Shown here in pieces: positions 53,127 to 63,810 of a stretch of 64,000 nucleotides of DNA (positions are counted from its first letter, which is position 1; each line of letters opens with the position of its first letter). The notes under the pieces were generated by a model. That model ran no database searches. It was given only the letters and a program-made list of their open reading frames with translations, and was not told the DNA's origin. Source of the stretch: Paratinospora sagittata. Lineage: Eukaryota > Streptophyta > Magnoliopsida > Ranunculales > Menispermaceae. The position numbers and the translations under genes are program-made. Location of the stretch: positions 2,013,501-2,077,500 of the forward strand of contig CM069600.1 of the NCBI GenBank assembly GCA_035771175.1, read 5' to 3'.

Positions 53127-53775
53127 GACTTGAATTTTTTTTCAAAAAAATAGAGGCGCTAAAGTGGTACCAATGTGTCCAAAATTTATTTAATTACGAA
53201 TATATTATTTTTTTGATAGAAATAAAAAAATAGTTATGCTTATAAATAAAAAAAATATTTAATGAGATTTTTTGGGTACCAAATCTTCGATTTAGATTCA
53301 GCGTGCGAAGGAAGTGCCGTGCTGGTACTCGGGTATCACGTGGCCCTTCTGCTCGAAGGCTAGACCAAACTGAGCAGTTGGAAGTGGAAAGTGGAAGCTA
53401 AGGAAGGGCACGCCCAACAATTCACGCCAAATCTAAGGGTTAAATCAGAAATAAATGACGCGCCAGATATTCTCCACTGCGCTCTACAGACTGCAATGGA
53501 AAATCGGGCCCTTTTGCTATGCGTGTAAATGTCAAAAAGAAAGAAAGAAATTTAAAAAGAAGGCAAAAGCTGAAGTGAGCGAACAAAGCAGCGGCAGCAC
53601 CTCACACCTTTTGCTCTTTTACAACTTGGTAAATGCGAAAGCCCTAGATGAACTTCACTTCCACTCTCAAAATCTCAATCTCTCTTTTGATTTCATGGAA
53701 GAAGAATAATCTCTTCTTCAAATCTCTGTAAATTTGTAGACAGTGGTTTTTCTTTTCAGTTTGGTTCTTGATTTG

Positions 53776-54225
53776 ATGGCAATTAATAGAGAATCGAGCA
53801 CACGACCGCCGGTGATCGGAAAGATTGGAAGGTACACTGTTTATTACTCCTCCAGCGACACCTAAGCCTTGTTTTGAGACGAAATCCGAGTCTCCGGCTA
53901 AGGTTTATTTGCCGAAGAAGGTTGTTGACCGGCCTCCGCCTGTTCAAGCTCCGCCTCAGCAGATCGAGAAGCCGGTTCTTGTCCGATCTTCATCTAAATC
54001 GTCTGTAGGTGGATTCTTCTGGACTGCTGTTGGTAAAGTGCAGAATGGTAACGATTATCTGACTCTTACGCTTCTGGTTCTGCAGATCCATGTTTTTTTC
54101 TTCGGCTTTTCGTTTTGTTGAGGTTTTTGGTGGTGGCCGCGCATTCGAGCTTGGATCAGTACTTGTCGGACTGGTTTGGTTTGGACCAGTCCAAGTATCA
54201 ATGGGCGCTAAATGATTATTACGAG
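53776..54225 (+). pseudogene. Broken plant gene of unknown function
   Basis: Exon 1 starts MAINRESSTRPPVIGKIGRYT in a good context (ttgatggc). A small deletion then shifts the frame and the reading continues FITPPATPKPCFETKSESPA...PPQQIEKPVLVRSSSKSSVGG to a donor at 54033. Exon 2 (from 54086 after ctgcag) gives a hydrophobic stretch PCFFLRLFVLLRFLVVAA, then HSSLDQYLSDWFGLDQSKYQ and WALNDYYE. I recall this composition from a conserved plant protein of unknown function, without naming it. The frame shift and the abrupt end where the palindrome starts show that it is not functional. Confidence 0.65.
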
Positions 54226-55560
54226 ATGGCCATGGATGATTGTTCGTCCTGTTCTTCTGCCTAATTTCGTTCAATTTTGAGAGATGTCTTCTGCCTAATT
54301 TTGTCAAGTTTGAGAGATGTCTTCTGCCTAATTTTGTTCAAGTCTGAGAGATGTTGCAGCCTTCTCTGCCTAATTTTGTCTAAGACTGAGAGATGCAGCA
54401 ACCTTGCTTGACTATTGCCCATGAAGTACTGTTACAGGTGTTATCTTTTTCTTGAAACTCACTATAAATAAAGTTTAGGATGTTCTTCTCATTTGTATGA
54501 CGAAAGTTTTTCAACAAATTAAGACGCTACGAAACTACTAAGGTATCATTTTGTCAGTTTAATAAATTTTCTGTTTTCATTCATAGCTAACCTTTATGAA
54601 TTTTTTTTTTCTGATTATCTTGCCAAGCATATGAAGGATAAGATTTATTGTTATAAAGAGTAGATACCTCAAAGACATAAAAATTCGTACTTCAACCTCT
54701 CTTATCTCGGGTTGATCTGTCCCGAACATCGTCAACTTCGGAGTCTCAAGATCCGAAACTAAAACCAAACAAACAACAAAAACAATAAGATATAGACATA
54801 GAAATATAATAAGTTAACACCAAATACATAAATTTCAAAAAATTCAAACCACAGAACCACCGTGAAAAGCCTCACATTTATCTCATTTTATGATCTTGGC
54901 AGGCTTTTCACGGTGGTTTTGTGGTTTGAATTTTTTGGGGTTTATGTATTTGGTGTTAACTTATTATATCTCTATGTCTATATCTTATTGTTTTTGTTGT
55001 TTGTTTTGATTTTAGTTTCGGATCTCGAGACTCCGAAGTTGGCGATGTTCGGGACAGATCAACCCGAGATAAGAGAAGTTGAGGTACGGATTTTTGTGTC
55101 TTTGAGGTATCTACTCTTTATAACAATAAATCTTATCCTTCATATGTTTGGCAAGAGAATCAGAAAAAAAAAATTCATAAAGGTTAGCTATGAATGAAAA
55201 CAGAAAATTTATTAAGCTAACAGGATGATACCTTAGTAGTTTCGTAGCGTCTTTATTTGTTAAAAAACTTTCGTCATACAAATGGGAAGAACATCCTAAA
55301 CTTTATTTATAGTGAGTTTCAAGAAAAAGATAACACCTGTAACAGTACTTCATGGGCAATAGTCAAGCAAGGCTGCTGCATCTCTTAGATTTGGACAAAA
55401 TTAGGCAGAGAGAAGGCTGCGGCATCTCTCAGACTTCAACAAAATTAGGCAGAAGACATCTCTCAGACTTGACAAAATTAGGCAGAAGGCATCTCTGAGA
55501 ATTGGACAAAATTAGACAGAAGAACAGGACGGACAATCATCCATGACCATCTCTCACAAT
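54216..55560. repeat. Large palindrome, arms about 650 bp
   Basis: Sequence from about 54216 to 54872 is reversed from about 54901 to 55560, around a loop of about 28 bases. The inner arms read ccaccgtgaaaagcct and aggcttttcacggtgg. Both arms match the outer parts of the 18-kb inverted repeat (41290-41830 and 58990-59420) but retain about 65 bases around accctgagat...ctttataa that the outer copies lack. The left arm contains tandem ctgcctaatttt(g/c)t units near 54255-54390. Confidence 0.9.
55016..55083 (+). pseudogene. Intact exon copy of the unrecognised gene
   Basis: Bounded by ttttag and gtacgg, 68 bases read SDLETPKLAMFGTDQPEIRE with VE at the end, in phase with the MDLVSES exon seen in the arms (58899-58980). 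The inverted copy lies in the other palindrome arm at about 54690-54757. The corresponding exon in the outer arms is cut short after FGTDQ. Confidence 0.6.
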
Positions 55561-56384
55561 AATGGAGCTGAAGCAAAGGTAATTTGAATTTTGAAGTAAT
55601 AACAAAAAATAAATAAAAGCATGAATTACTATTGTTGATTACTTGTTGTGTTTGTTGTTTGTATGAGAAGATGAAAATGGTTTTTGGCTGAATGTAACTA
55701 TCAGAGATTTGAGGTTATTTCATGAATATATGAAATAGCCATGGAAGTGATAATGTAGAAAGTGATCGTTTTGATTAGAATAAGTCAGTTGCATCTTACA
55801 ATTTGTTTGTTGTTTGTATGGGAAGATGAAAATGGTTTTTGGCTGAATGTAACTGTTAGAGATTTGAGGTTATTTCATGAATATATGGAATAGCCATGGA
55901 AGTGATAATGTAGAAAGTGATACCGTATAATGTAATTTTGATTATATAAATTATGCAGACAAATAAGCTTGTATTATATTATTTAATTAATTCAGTTGTT
56001 CTTCTTGGTACTAATTATAATTAGAAGAAATTATTGCGATCAGGTAAGAATAGATGTGGATCAGTTTTGATATATTTGTGGTTCAATGATTTGACATATA
56101 ACATCAAATTGCAATGTACCTACGCCATGACTTCATGATTTAAAGAAAAAGTTCTAAATTTTTGTTTTTTTATTGGTAGCTTTGGAGTTTAGCTTGATCA
56201 AATATTAATTATTCTTAAAATGTGAGAGTTTATGTGATTGGTTATACATCCCAATTTGTACGCAAAAATATATGTATATAAGAAGAAAAGGTGGTGTTTA
56301 AGAATTTAGGTTTACTAGTTCTTACTCGTAAATAAAAGAACCAACAAACATTAAAAGAAGAAATTTATTTTGTTTTTGACTAAT
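55561..56384. repeat. Spacer with a 0.15-kb tandem duplication
   Basis: gatgaaaatggtttttggctg through gccatggaagtgataatgtagaaagtga occurs at about 55670-55765 and 55824-55922. No coding sequence was recognised. Confidence 0.75.
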
Positions 56385-58732
56385 AAATAATATGATTGAT
56401 TATAGCTAGCAATAAAGTTACGGTGGGGTGTAGTTGGGGTTCTTCTATATGATTGTCTTAATCATCAATCTGCAATTCAAAATTTTGAAAAATTTGATTG
56501 CAGATAATAATATTTACATACAATACATGATATATATATAACAATTGATGTTGAGGCTTGTGTTTTGTGTGGGCCCCTTTGCTCATCATTCATGGAATAT
56601 TTCAAGTTTATCAGAGAGACCCACTTCTCACTTTTTGTCCAGGAAGCAGGTGTTGACTACAATCTGTCCCCCGTTGGAAAAAAAAAACAAAGACGAAGTG
56701 AAATTTAAAAAAAAAAGGCCTTGGAATCCAAGAAAAAGGTATCTCATCTATGGCAGAAAAGAAATATAGCATGTAGGTCCCTAGAATTAGATTGATTATC
56801 ACACAAAATAATAAAGAAATGAAGGAATGAGCTGTGATTAGAAAAAGGGGGAAGAAAGACAATTAAAAAAAGGGCTGAATCATGATCTAAGCCTAAATAA
56901 ACTATAGCAATAATTGAGGCACTATTTAATTCTTGGTGGGATAAGGAATTTGGTGTCGGAATAGGTATGTAGTAAATAAACTATAACAATTATTGATGCA
57001 CTATTTAATTCTTGGTGGGATAAGGAATTTTGTGTCGGAATAGGTATGTAGTAAATAAACTATAGCAATTATTGAGACACTATTTAATTCTTGGTGGAAT
57101 AAGAAATTTGGTGTCGGAATAGGTCGAGGTGTGTATGCAAGTTAAAAATTGAGAAAGATATATACAAAATGTAAATCTAGAGCTACTTTAGTTGAATATT
57201 AAACAAATAAGCTAGGTGGTGGAAATTAATTAATAGGCAACTTGTACCAACCAAAGGGTCTAAAAAAGTAAAAGGTGAGTATATATATATATATAATTCA
57301 ATTTCATTTGGCCCCAAGATTTAATATAACATATTCAATTGCTTATATATATTTTGTTTTTCTTGGTTATGCATTGATAGCTAATATTATTCTATGCGTA
57401 ATTAATAAATGTTAAGATTACATTCGGTAATAATATCTCTAAAATATAATTGGATGAGTAGTAAGGGTGATGTGGATGACAAACTTCAAGATTCGTTGAT
57501 TTCAAAACGGATATTATTAAAAATAAATAATTAACTAAGTGATGCAATTGAAAATGCATTCCAATTGAAAATAAATAATAATTGTACTGGTACAATTATT
57601 TGCACCAGTATTATAGCATAATACAAAGAAAAATCAATAGAGTTATTATTATTATTATACATTATAACATTATTTGAAGATTTAATTAGGAGATTGAAAA
57701 AATATTAATCACTGGTCCACATAGAAAGAAAAAAAAATTAAAAAGAAAGAAAATTTGGTGTCGGAATAGGTATGTAGTAAATAAACTATAGCCATTATTG
57801 AGGTACTATTTAATTCTTGGTGGGATAAGAAATTTGATGTCGGAATAGGAGCTACTTTAGTTGAATATTAAACAAATAAGCTAGCTGGTGGGAATTAATT
57901 AATAGGCAACTTGTACCAACCAAAGGGTCTGAAATAGTAAAATGTGAGTATATATATATATAATTCAATTTCATTTGGCCCCAAGATTTAATATAACATA
58001 TTCAAATGTTCGTATATATTTTGTTTTTCTTGGTTATGCACCGATAGCTAATATTATTCTATGCGTAATTAATAAATGTTAAGATTACACTCGGTAATAA
58101 TATCTCTAAAATATAATTGGATGAGTAGTAAGGGTGATGTGGATGACAAACTTCAAGATTCGTTGATTTCAAAACGGGTATTATTAAAAATAAATAATTA
58201 ATTAAGTGATGCAATTGAAAATGCATTCCAATTGAAAATAAATAATAATTGTACTGGTACAATTATTTGCACCAGTATTATAGCATAATACAAAGAAAAA
58301 TCAATAGAGTTATTATTATTATTATACATTATAACATTATTTGAAGATTTAATTAGGAGATTGAAAAAGTATTAATCACTGGTCCACATAGAAAGAAAAA
58401 AAATTAAAAAGAAAGAAAATTTGGTGTCGGAATAGGTATGTAGTAAATAAACTATAGCAATTATTGAGACACTATTTAATTCTTGGTGGGATAAGGAATT
58501 TGATGTTGGAATAGGTATGTAGTTCATTTGGCTAGATTTCAAGGAATACAACCTTGGTCTTCTGTCCGCCTCTTCTCCATCTTCGCCTTCCGACCAAAGT
58601 CGTCGTCTCGGTCGCGTTTCCTCTTCTTACCGACCTCTCCGATCATCGGCGGCTCTGTCTAGGGCTTCTGCAACATCTTCTTTGCTACCAACCCAACACA
58701 AAATTAGGGGGTGCAATTTGGGTTATATGTCA

Positions 58733-58822
58733 CTGTGTCGTTGATGCAATTTTGGGAGCGCTGGGGCTTCCGGACATCAGGCAGATCTTTCCGGATTCCG
58801 ATCCGAAATGGAAGGGCGCTCC
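58733..58822 (+). pseudogene. IspF exon fragment (right arm)
   Basis: Plus-strand partner of 42046-42135: [20 protein letters not shown] and [10 protein letters not shown]. It differs from the left copy at one residue (R for G before QIF). As in the left arm, nothing else of the enzyme follows. Confidence 0.8.
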
Positions 58823-58898
58823 CTTCTCGTTCTCAAGCTCGATTCGTTGTTTTTTATCGCTTTTTATGTTCTAATTTTTGTTTTTGGTTGCAATTTTC

Positions 58899-59130
58899 AT
58901 GGATTTGGTGTCGGAATCTGGAAAATACCTATTTCCGAGCAGATTCGAGAGTCGAAATCTGGAGGAAGCTTTGATGTCAGGTAGATTTTTGTTACAATTT
59001 TTTTGGGGTTTATGTATTTGGTGTTAACTTATTATATCTCTATGTCTATATCTTACTATTTTTTGTTGTTTGTTTGGTTTTAGTTTCGGATCTTGAGACT
59101 CCGAAGTTGACGATGTTCGGGACAGATCAA
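58899..59130 (+). pseudogene. Two-exon fragment of an unrecognised gene (right arm)
   Basis: Exon 1 58899-58980 (MDLVSESGKYLFPSRFESRN, then LEEALMS) is followed by a 103-base GT-AG intron and exon 2 from 59084 (VSDLETPKLTMFGTDQ). The reading then runs into arm sequence with a stop. Splice signals survive, which indicates copying from genomic DNA and not from spliced RNA. Confidence 0.6.
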
Positions 59131-59642
59131 CAATAAATCTTATCATTAATATGCTTGGCAAGAAGTGTGAGAAAAAAACAATCCATAAAGGTTAGCTATG
59201 AATGAAAATAGAAAATTTATTAAGCTGACAGGATGATACCTTAGTAGTTTCTTGGGTAATATGTGCTGATAAATTTTGTCGTTGTACAGTATTTGTGTAG
59301 CGTCTTTATTTGTTGAAAAACTTTCGGCATACAAATGGGAAGAACATCCTAAAATTTATAGTGAGTTTCAAGAAAAGGATAACACATGTAACAGTACTTC
59401 ATGGGCAATAGTCAAGAAAGGCTGCGACATCTCTCAGACTTGGACAAAATTAGGCAAAAGATCAGGACGGACAACCATCCATGGCCATCTTTCACAACTA
59501 AGACAAAATCAGGAAAAATCTTCATGTAACAGTAGTCAAGAAAGGCTGCAAGATCACGTTGGCAACAACACGTTTGGACAAAATGATGTCAAGTAGAAAT
59601 GCTAAATTAACCAATGAGGTTAAGATCATACTCCCATTTTTT

Positions 59643-60240
59643 GTACCTTGGAATTGCAGGAACTGTGTGGTGAATTGTAGCGTCGACGAAGAAGAAAGAA
59701 GAAACATGATGATTTTCGCTCAACCTCTGCGCCTCCGATCTTCAATCGCAGATTTTGGTCTCTTTCCACCGTTAAAGGAACATCAAACAAAACAAAAAAC
59801 CTGAAAATTCCAGAGATCAAGGAGAAATATCGAGTTCTAGAAACAAGATTTTGGTCTCCTGCTGCCATAGACCTAGCGATGCGAGAACGCCGTAGAACCA
59901 ATCAAGAAGAAACATGATGATTTCCGCTCAACCTCTGCGCCTCCGATCTTCAATCGCTCGCCGAAAACGCTCACTTTCTCTATCAGATTGTCGCTCATCT
60001 TTTCAAAACCCTAATTCCCAAATTCTACTACTCGGCAAAAGGCCTAAAATCCCAACATCGAAAATTCGAGCAATAAATCGGAACTTTGGGGAAGTTTTTT
60101 TACCTTGGAATTGCAGGAACATGATGATTTCCGCTCAACCTCCGTGCCTCCGACCTTCAATCGCTCGCCGAAATCGCTCACTTTCTCCGAAACTTCTCTT
60201 CTCATCGTAGCGTTTCGTATCACGTAGCAGAACAAATCTA
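59643..60240 (+). pseudogene. Repeated scraps of an unknown coding segment
   Basis: ccttggaattgcaggaac and atgatgatttccgctcaacc with cctccgatcttcaatcgctc occur at about 59707, 59914 and 60121, the last two followed by cgccgaaa(a/t)cgctcac. The pieces open short frames (MMISAQPLRLRSSIARRKRS) that do not continue. They look like shuffled copies of one source, GC-richer than the surroundings. Confidence 0.6.
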
Positions 60241-60248
60241 AGGCAGGA

Positions 60249-60371
60249 ATGGAAGCCACAAGGTCCGGCAAGGGAGGTCGCCGCGGCGGTTACTGGAAGA
60301 AGTCTGTCAGCAAGTCGATCAAGGCCGGTCTGCAGTTCCCGGTCGGCCGTGTCGCCCGACTTTCGCCGAAG
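60249..60371 (+). pseudogene. Histone H2A N-terminal fragment
   Basis: From the ATG the frame reads GKGGRRGGYWKKSVSKSIKA then GLQFPVGRVAR, the N-terminal tail and first part of the histone fold of a plant H2A. It then breaks at about 60360 into shuffled sequence (cgcctcctctgcgcctccg) instead of the expected helix residues. The rest of H2A is missing. The segment is strongly GC-rich against the AT-rich surroundings, indicating copied gene DNA. Confidence 0.85.
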
Positions 60372-60374
60372 GCG

Positions 60375-60660
60375 CCTCCTCTGCGCCTCCGATCTTCAAC
60401 TTCTGTGTGGCGAAGTGTAGCGTCGACGAAGAAGAAAGACTATTTTCCTCTGCTTCTTCGAGCTTACTTGGGCATGTTACTTAACGCGATAGCTTAGTTG
60501 GGCATGTTACTTAACGCGGTTTAGTGTGTTTGTGTATCAAACATCTGGTGACACGCGGCGAGCATTGGTGGTAAGGCGGGTTTTCCAGATTGTCGTTTCT
60601 GACAATTTGGGTCGAGCTTTGGCGCTCGAGGCTAATAGGTTACGCTTCAATAATTAGGTT
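60375..60660 (+). pseudogene. Further GC-rich gene scraps
   Basis: After the H2A fragment a copy of gtgtggcgaagtgtagcgtcgacgaagaagaaag (also at 59667) is followed by a doubled gcttagttgggcatgttactt. A short open reading VRRVFQIVVSDNLGRALALE covers about 60565-60640. Its origin is not recognised. Confidence 0.4.
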
Positions 60661-62650
60661 CGGGGAGGTGGGATCCACGGAGTAATAAAGAGTCAAATAA
60701 CTCTCAAAACAATCTAACTTGGATTTGATATTAGTTAGAACTAAGAATTTGAAGAGTAGAGACAAGAAGATCCAAGAAAATGCATGAACGAAGTATATGG
60801 AATCTTATGTTACTCTTTATATGTAGCCTACCTTTGTCAATCTCATGGAAGACCTGAATATCATTTTGTCTGCCTTTATATTAAAGTAATGTTAAAATAA
60901 AAAGTAAAGGAAGTTGTAGTTGGTAAGGCACTATTTTCTGTGTCTTTTTTCATATTGTTTATGTTATAATTCTTTCAAAGCAAGCTCCCAATTAATTAGC
61001 AGCATTATGACCTGCTAAGTATTAAGTTCATCTAAATCATGATTATTGACAATTAATAAACATGATTAATATTGTGATCTATGCCTGTGTCACATGTCAA
61101 AGATAAATGATCATAATAAAATTACCAAATTTAAAAACATATAATTATCATAATAATATGCGAAGAACAAGTTTTTTTTTTTTTTTTGGGGGGGGGGGGA
61201 AGAAATAAGGACAGGTTTTAATGATAAGAAAGGTGTTGACAAATGAGAAGGGACACGTGTCATAAGGTTAGGAAGAAGTCTTGATCTTGAAAGGAGTAGA
61301 GCCCGCTTCAACACAACTTCTTGCTCTTCACAGAGAAGACAAAGTCACTTGCCAGCCTTTCCTCATCTGCCCTCCAGCCTCCAACCACCACTACATACTT
61401 TAAATTGACAACAAACTATTTCAATAATCTTAATTTTTTATTTTCTTAAAGATATCCACGCATGTACATATATAAGATATATTACTTAAAATTATTAATT
61501 TTTCATATATATATAATTACATTTCTTTATCACATTTAAAAAAAAAAACCTTGATCTCAAAGATTATATATTATATAGATTATGAGTAATGTTGATTGTG
61601 ATAAAAAGGGTAATACACACTATATCACTCTAATACTATTAAATTTCATCTAATCATGTGTCAATGCATGATTCAGTACAATTATGTAATTCAAAGGTAA
61701 AGAATTTTGTAGTACAATACTCTAATTAATATAATATTATTCATAAATTACTTTCAAAAGAAAAACAAATATTTTCCTACTTTCTCATCGAGAGTTACAA
61801 AAGAGGATAAAAAAAATTGATGACCATTGTGTCACATTTTACTTTTTTAAATCACATATAACGTAGATGATCATATGGTTTTCAAGAAATGCATGTCTTA
61901 CTTGAGTATATCACTTAATCATTTTTCTTTGCTACCATAGTGTGGATGTTTTTGTAAGTTGTGAATAGTCACTCCCCTACTACATATAAATTCTTGATAC
62001 TTATTTGTACTGCAAGTGAAAGATGTATCATATTAATATTCAAATTATCAACTCATCATCTCAAAATAGCTTTTCGCTAATTACATGACATCATGTAAAT
62101 AATCTCTCTTCACTCAAGTAGTTTTTTAAATGATAAATGTTAGTCATCAAATATGGAGAAACCTTTTCTGAGATAGAGATGGTATATAACACTGCCTTTC
62201 ACATTAGAGATTAGAGATAGGGGTTCAATTCTCCTTGTAATTGTTTGTGGTGGTGAAATACAATTATATTATGTGGGTAAATAGAGCCCACTTATTGTAG
62301 GTACAATGGCTATGTACTTACAATATACTAGGTCTAAGAAGTGTTTTGCCGTATCTTATCTTTTTCTCTCCGAAGGTAGTGCGTATCAGAATTGTTTTGC
62401 GTTTGTCATGACTCGCCTCCCCCCCCCCCCCCAAAGTTGCGTAAGATATGAAGGGCAAGAGGGAAATGACTTTGATTATGTAAATAAATATTTAAGAATT
62501 TTTATCTCTATTTTTAAAGTATATTCTGTCAATAATTATATAATCCAATATGTACTTTAGTACATGATAGGTAGTCATAATGGAAAATTATATAATTAAT
62601 GAATGCTTTTTAGGTACAAATTATAAACCAAAAAACTAATTCGTGAAGAA
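60661..62650. other. AT-rich intergenic, no gene recognised
   Basis: Contains a T-run/G-run junction at about 61171-61200 and a C-run at about 62420-62432. An 84-codon open frame at 62306 shows nothing recognisable. No repeat unit of the complex was found here. Confidence 0.5.
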
Positions 62651-63055
62651 ATGTGTTCGGGGATCTACAATCCAAGATGGACAGGTTTTTTTACGGACGG
62701 GATGTTGATTCCAATACGTTGTAGATATGAGGGTCACTTGGAGAACATTAGTCAAAATTGTTGGATTCTAAACTTATGTTGGCTACTTAATTTCACGACG
62801 AGAAAAAAGTTACGCATAGGAAGTTATTTATACAAGATTCAGCTGTATGTAAAAAAAACTGTCCAAGAAGACGAATTACAGCTACTATCAAAAGAACCCG
62901 AAAAAGAAGTGAAAACAAAGATACAAAGATTGAGCGCTTTGTCGATGGAACTCTATGAAAGAGTTATTAATGATGTATGTCAAAACTTACCAATTATTAT
63001 TGAATGCAACCCTTACTATTGTAAATACTGGAGGTTTGGCGAAATGTACATATAA
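62651..63055 (+). CDS. Hypothetical 134-aa frame
   Basis: MCSGIYNPRWTGFFTDGMLI through KTVQEDELQLLSKEPEKEVK to YWRFGEMYI is uninterrupted and compositionally protein-like. Upstream ttttttag at 62608-62613 could be an acceptor. I do not recognise a family. Its last third is duplicated at 63625-63790 with substitutions. Confidence 0.35.
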   Translation: MCSGIYNPRWTGFFTDGMLIPIRCRYEGHLENISQNCWILNLCWLLNFTTRKKLRIGSYLYKIQLYVKKTVQEDELQLLSKEPEKEVKTKIQRLSALSMELYERVINDVCQNLPIIIECNPYYCKYWRFGEMYI

Positions 63056-63624
63056 AATTGTGTATCAATTACATGTTAATGTACATAATTTTGTTGAATT
63101 TTTCATATACAATTTAAGCAATTTCTTCCGATTATAATAGTGATGACATGTATGGTAATTTATTGTGATTTATATAGTTGTTACTGGACGTTATAAATGT
63201 TTTTTTTTCAAGTAATCGACCTCTTATTAGTTAATTGGTAATGGTCATCTACCAAATTCATTTTATAATTTGGTCAACTTTAGCAATTATATTGATCCAA
63301 TTTGCCTTGCGTTTGAAGTATTGTATTATTTAAGCTACCTACCCATGGGCCATTGACTCAAAATAACATGACGACTCAACAAATAATATACGTAAAAGAA
63401 AAGGTACTCAAAACTGAAAATAATTAAAGAAACATTTCAAGTTAATGGTGGCCTTTTGGAGTAGAAAATCTAACATAGTGGAAGACTATTTGAATAAATG
63501 AATTCAATAAAAACTGCAAAAAGAAAGAAATAGAAATAGAAATTAATTACTCCCAGAGATCGAGAATAATAATTGACGATTAAATTGATAATTAAATGCT
63601 TAAACTCCTCATGAAAACTCTTTA
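63056..63624. other. AT-rich spacer
   Basis: No coding sequence or repeat unit was recognised. Confidence 0.45.
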
Positions 63625-63790
63625 AAGAACTCGAAAAAATGGTGAAAACAAAGGTACAAAGATTGAACGTTTTGTCGATTGAACTTTATGAAAGAGTTAT
63701 TAATGATGTATATGAGATCATACCAATTATTATTGAATGCAACCCTTACTATTGTAAATAATGGCTATTTTGTGAAATGTACATATAAAT
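63625..63790 (+). repeat. Partial duplicate of the 62651 frame
   Basis: aaagaactcgaaaaa through gtgaaatgtacatataaa repeats 62887-63057 at about 90 percent by eye. The frame is kept for MKELLMMY...LLLNATLTIV in another reading, but the 62651 frame is broken here. Confidence 0.75.
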
Positions 63791-63810
63791 ATGACATCTG
63801 TAATATTTCT

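Larger units (their letters stand above)
56385..59642 (-). repeat. Right arm of the 18-kb inverted repeat
   Basis: Reverse copy of 41222-45825. Outer ends meet at aaaatgggagtatgatctta (left) and its reverse near 59625-59640. The inner end runs to the ctagcaataaagttacggtg segment (56400-56424), which equals left-arm sequence at about 45770-45820, so about 750 bases between the two left-arm points are absent here. It lacks the foldback and has the doubled 0.67-kb unit (about 57055-57760 and 57761-58430). Confidence 0.9.
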
